64,000 nucleotides of DNA, taken from contig JAPTYO010000003.1 of assembly GCA_036873135.1 (NCBI GenBank), positions 31,562,763-31,626,762 on the forward strand. The letters run 5' to 3'. Below the pieces are notes generated by a model that saw nothing but the letters and a program-made list of their open reading frames with translations, searched no databases and had not been told where the DNA came from. Each line of letters begins with the position of its first letter. Within the stretch, counting starts at the first letter, position 1. Below are positions 60,777 through 64,000 of this stretch, one piece after another. This stretch comes from Clarkia xantiana subsp. parviflora. Its lineage: Eukaryota > Streptophyta > Magnoliopsida > Myrtales > Onagraceae. The position numbers were made by a program, and so were the translations under genes.

Positions 60777-63700
60777 TGGTGATGACACGTGGGTTGAAAA
60801 AGAAGATGAGGTGATTTCTATGTGTAGTGGCTTCTTCGAAAATCTACTTTCTTCTTTAGGTGCTGAGAATTGGGATGAAGTCCTTGGTCATGTGAAAATG
60901 GTTGTTACTGAGGATGTGAATGAGGTGCTTGGGCTATGGTGACAACGAGGAGATTAAAGCTGCTGCTTTGCAGCTGGGGGGTAACAAGGCCCTCGGACCT
61001 GATGGCTTTCCTGGTATCTTCTTTCATCACTGTTGGGAGGAGGTAAGAGATGAAGTTTGCAGGGCCACTAAGTCTTTTTTTGCTTCTGGTATGGGTCTTG
61101 AGTGTCTTAATGATACACATATTGTCCTTGTTCCAAAATCTCGTGTCCTGAATCGGTTAGTCAGTTTCGTCCTATTAGTCTATGCAATTTTATCTACAAA
61201 ATTATTTCCAAAGTCCTGGTTAATATGCTAAAACCTGTGCTTCCGTCCTTGATTTCTCCCTTCCAAAACACGTTCATAGCAGGTCGAATGATTCACGACA
61301 ATATTATTGTTGCTCACGAGGCCTACCATTACCTACGGCTAAAAAAGAAATGTAAGAGTGTTGAGTGTGCTTTAAAGATTGATATGGCAAAAGCTTACGA
61401 TAGAGTAGAATGAAATTTCCTTCTTGCGGTTCTAAAAATGATGGGTTTTTGTTCTAAATGGATTCATCGGGTTGAATGTTGCATTAAAAGTGTTTTATAC
61501 TCTGTCATGGTAAATGAAAAAAGAGCTCATGTGTTTAGACCCTCGAGAGGCATTAGGCAAGGGGACCCATTGTCTTCCTTCCTCTTTATTATGCTAGCTG
61601 ATTTCTATCCCATATGATTTCTGATGATGAGTTTGAAGGCAGGCTACGGGGCATTAAACTGCGAAGGATGTGTCCAATTCTTTCACACATTTTCTTCGCA
61701 GATGATTCTTTGATTTTCCTGAAAGCAGATGATAAGAATGTCATTGTTCTAAAAGAGATTATGGACAGCTACTGCTCCGCTTCTGGACAAATGGTAAACT
61801 TGTCAAAATCAAGTATTTTTTCCAGCTCCAGTGCTCATGAGGAATGGAAGGACCATATTGCTGGTCTTCTTGGAGTAGAAAAGACAGAAGACCCAGGAAA
61901 ATATTTAGGGTTACCAGTTTTGTTGGGAAGATCAAAGAAGCAAGCTCTAGGTTTTCTTAAAAAGAGGATCATGGAGAAGGCTCAGGGATGGAAACAACGT
62001 CTGCTATCTCATTCAGGAAGGGAAGTTATGATCAAAGCAGTTATGCAAGCCATCCATTTGTATGCTATGTTAGCTTTCCAGCATCGAAGAACTTGGTGCA
62101 GAGGAGTTAACAGTGTAATTTCCAAGTTTTGGTGGAGAGATTTTGATGATGACAAACATGTTCATTGGCTCAACTGGGACTCCCTTACTAATCCTAAGTG
62201 TCAAGGTGGTATGGGGTTCGAAGAGCTAGAAGTTCATAATATGGCTATGCTTGTCAAAACTGCGTGGCGTCTAACCCAAGAGCCTGAAGCTTTTTGGGTG
62301 CGAATGTTAAAGGGTTTATATTTCCATGACAGCCAAGTTTTTGAAGCAAGGCGTGGCTCCCGCGCTTCTTGGGCATGGACCAGCATTTTTAATGGCTTGC
62401 AGGTTTTGAAAAATGATGGCATCTGGTGTATTGGACTTGGTCTTGATGTTAAGGTGTGGACTGATTCATGGATCCCGGGTTTGGAAAAGTTCAGACTGAA
62501 TGCTAGACAAGGCCCTGGTTTTAATGCTAATTTGAGGGTTAGTACTTTAATCTCGGAAAGGAGAGAGAGCTGGAATCTGGAGCAAATCAGAAACTTTGTA
62601 ACTGAGGAGGAAATTGCAGCTATTTTGAGGGTTATTCCTGATTTTTCTGCAAAAAAGGATAAACTCATATGGCCATTTGAACGTTCTGGTGTTGCTTCAG
62701 TCAAGTCTGTGTATGGGGTCCTGAAAAGCCAGATTACAACTCCATGTAACAGAAACACAAAAGTTCATACAATGTGAGCATGGAAATTTGGAGACTAATT
62801 TGGGGTTTGAATAGCCCCCCTAAGATCAGAAACTTCCTTTGGAAAATTGCAAGTGGTATAATGGTGTGCAACCAACTTCGTTACAAAAGACATTGTAGTA
62901 GTACCCCAACTTGCAACTTTCGTCCAGAAGTGGAAACCCCAGAACATGTTTTGCTGCTTTGCCCATTGACCTGTAAAGTTTGGTTTGCCTTAATAGGTAT
63001 TAGAGTGGATGTTTCAAAACTCAAAAGGATGGAGTTGTGGTGGATGGATTTATTGGGAAAAAAAATCATAGCATGGGTGAAAAGAATAGAGTTATGGAGT
63101 TAATCGCTTTCATCTGTTGGAGAATCTGGAAGGAAAGAAATGCAGCCACATTTCAAGGAAGATGACCCAATACAGACAGAGCAATTGGCTGTATTAAATC
63201 AGCAGTGAATGAATTCTACGAGCTTAAAGGAAGGTCCAACCATACTCATGAAAAAGTTATTCATGTTTGTGAGTGGGAGAAGCCACCAGATAGTTTCATC
63301 AAGCTAAATTGTGACGCCTCCACTGATGGAATTGATGGTGTTGTAGCGGTGGTGGCTAGGAACAGTTCAGGAGTGCTCATTGGAGGGATCAGCAAGCTGG
63401 TGAATTCTGTTTCTCCAGAAATTGTGTAGGCCCTCGCTGTAGAGGAAAGTATACGGCTGGCTCTAAACAACAATTGGGGGAAAGTAATTATAGAATCGGA
63501 TTCTGCAGTCGTGATCGGGCAACTTAGCTCTCCCGTGGCATCAAGATCATGAAAATCTGAAGTTGTGATCAACAGGACCAGGATGTTATCTGCTGGAATC
63601 ACTTATGTAGATTGGATACATATCCGAAGAGCTGCCAACAGATGTGCTGACTGGGTGGCCGTCAATACAAGAAAGAGGATGTGTCCGGAAGGGTGGGCTT

Positions 63701-63855
63701 CTCAGCCACCGTCCTCTTTACTTGATTTACTGTTACTAGATTGCAAGGATATTCATCCATAGTTTTTCCATTTGCTGGTTTTACTTTCAGTTGTTTACAG
63801 ACTATTTTGTTTCTATCGTTAATGAAGAAGTATTTCCTTTGGCCAAAAAAAAAAA
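60777..63855 (+). mobile_element. 5'-truncated plant L1-type LINE
   Basis: It reads, in order, as the reverse transcriptase of a plant L1-clade retroposon, a reverse-transcriptase-associated zinc-binding region and an RNase H domain. It ends in an 11-base A run at 63845-63855. The endonuclease part is absent, as expected from 5' truncation during target-primed reverse transcription. Several frameshifts and stops (see the pseudogene entry) make it inactive. A target duplication is not obvious. Confidence 0.88.
60778..63762 (+). pseudogene. LINE reverse transcriptase / RNase H, broken
   Basis: Landmarks in order: NKALGPDGFPGIFF (about 60980-61022); FRPISLCNFIYKIISKVLVN (from about 61166); motif A with LKIDMAKAYDRVEW (61372-61413), where the Trp codon is TGA; GIRQGDPLSSFLFIMLAD (61552-61605); the catalytic FADDSLIFL (61696-61722). 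A zinc-knuckle-type region follows at about 62800-62970 (PEHVLLLCPLTCKVWF), and an RNase H domain with KLNCDAS (from about 63302), IIESDSAVV and RRAANRCADW (to about 63660). Frame breaks fall near 60935, 61150, 61605, 62765 and 63085; in-frame stops are at 61411 and in the RNase H part (63427, 63550). The longest intact piece is 61614-62777. None of it can make a working protein as it stands. Confidence 0.88.
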
Positions 63856-64000
63856 CTTAATTATGTTCATCTTGTTCTCTGAACATAATTTATAATTTCG
63901 TTCATGCTTGGTAAGATGCGCAAGTCGTGAACACATGATTGACGCGAATTCAAACATCACACGTCTAATAAGTGACGATTTTGATCTAAACTAGACGAAA
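63856..64000. other. Flank of the LINE
   Basis: Short AT-rich sequence after the poly-A tail. Nothing recognisable. Confidence 0.5.

Noticed and set aside
62234..62758. 174-codon minus-strand frame
   Set aside because: It is antisense to the LINE reverse transcriptase, which explains the sequence in the plus direction.

Overview
This is a piece of plant nuclear DNA, most likely from a eudicot. The intergenic DNA is AT-rich. The genes are rich in introns with GT-AG borders, and the products are typical of land plants (an RGF/GOLVEN peptide precursor, a NIN-like RWP-RK/PB1 transcription factor, a plant-type NPC1). Small foldback transposons, SINE copies and a plant L1-type LINE are also present. 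I could not narrow the species further, and I see no prokaryotic, plastid or viral segment.

Layout. Positions 1-4049 are repeat-rich and gene-free. L-lactate dehydrogenase (minus, two exons) lies at 4050-6491. A YbaK/ProRS-associated-domain protein (plus, five exons) spans 9135-11568. An RGF/GOLVEN/CLEL secreted peptide precursor (minus, three exons) spans 13267-14716. Positions 14.9-19.5 kb hold repeats, including a complete SINE, a hAT-type MITE and an element with four copies of a near-perfect palindrome. A 56-residue DUF4535-like membrane protein lies at 19766-19936. Positions 20-26.6 kb are gene-poor and include a decayed PIF/Harbinger element. A NIN-like protein gene (plus, five coding exons, 870 residues) spans 27768-32211. 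It converges on the exosome subunit gene RRP43 (minus, nine exons) at 32890-35809. An orphan, apparently 5'-less reading frame lies at 36571-36894. A complete 39-exon NPC1 sterol transporter gene (minus, 1290 residues) occupies 38723-49314. From 49.5 to 60.8 kb the window is gene-free and full of nested MITEs and an LTR remnant. A broken, 5'-truncated LINE fills 60.8-63.86 kb.

The genes are unrelated housekeeping or regulatory loci and do not form a functional cluster: anaerobic metabolism (LDH), tRNA quality-control-like (YbaK), peptide hormone (RGF), nitrate-responsive transcription (NLP), RNA decay (RRP43) and sterol trafficking (NPC1). For the multi-exon genes I built the exon models by hand, and every one keeps frame from start to stop.

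I found no convincing new multi-gene system. The most interesting things are structural: a fossil duplicate of an exon start inside an NLP intron, an inverted copy of an exon border inside RRP43 intron 1, a four-unit 120-bp array in the NLP leader, upstream ORFs before NLP and NPC1, a likely GC-AG intron in NPC1, a MITE nested in the arm of another palindrome, and an element built around repeated 23-bp palindromes.
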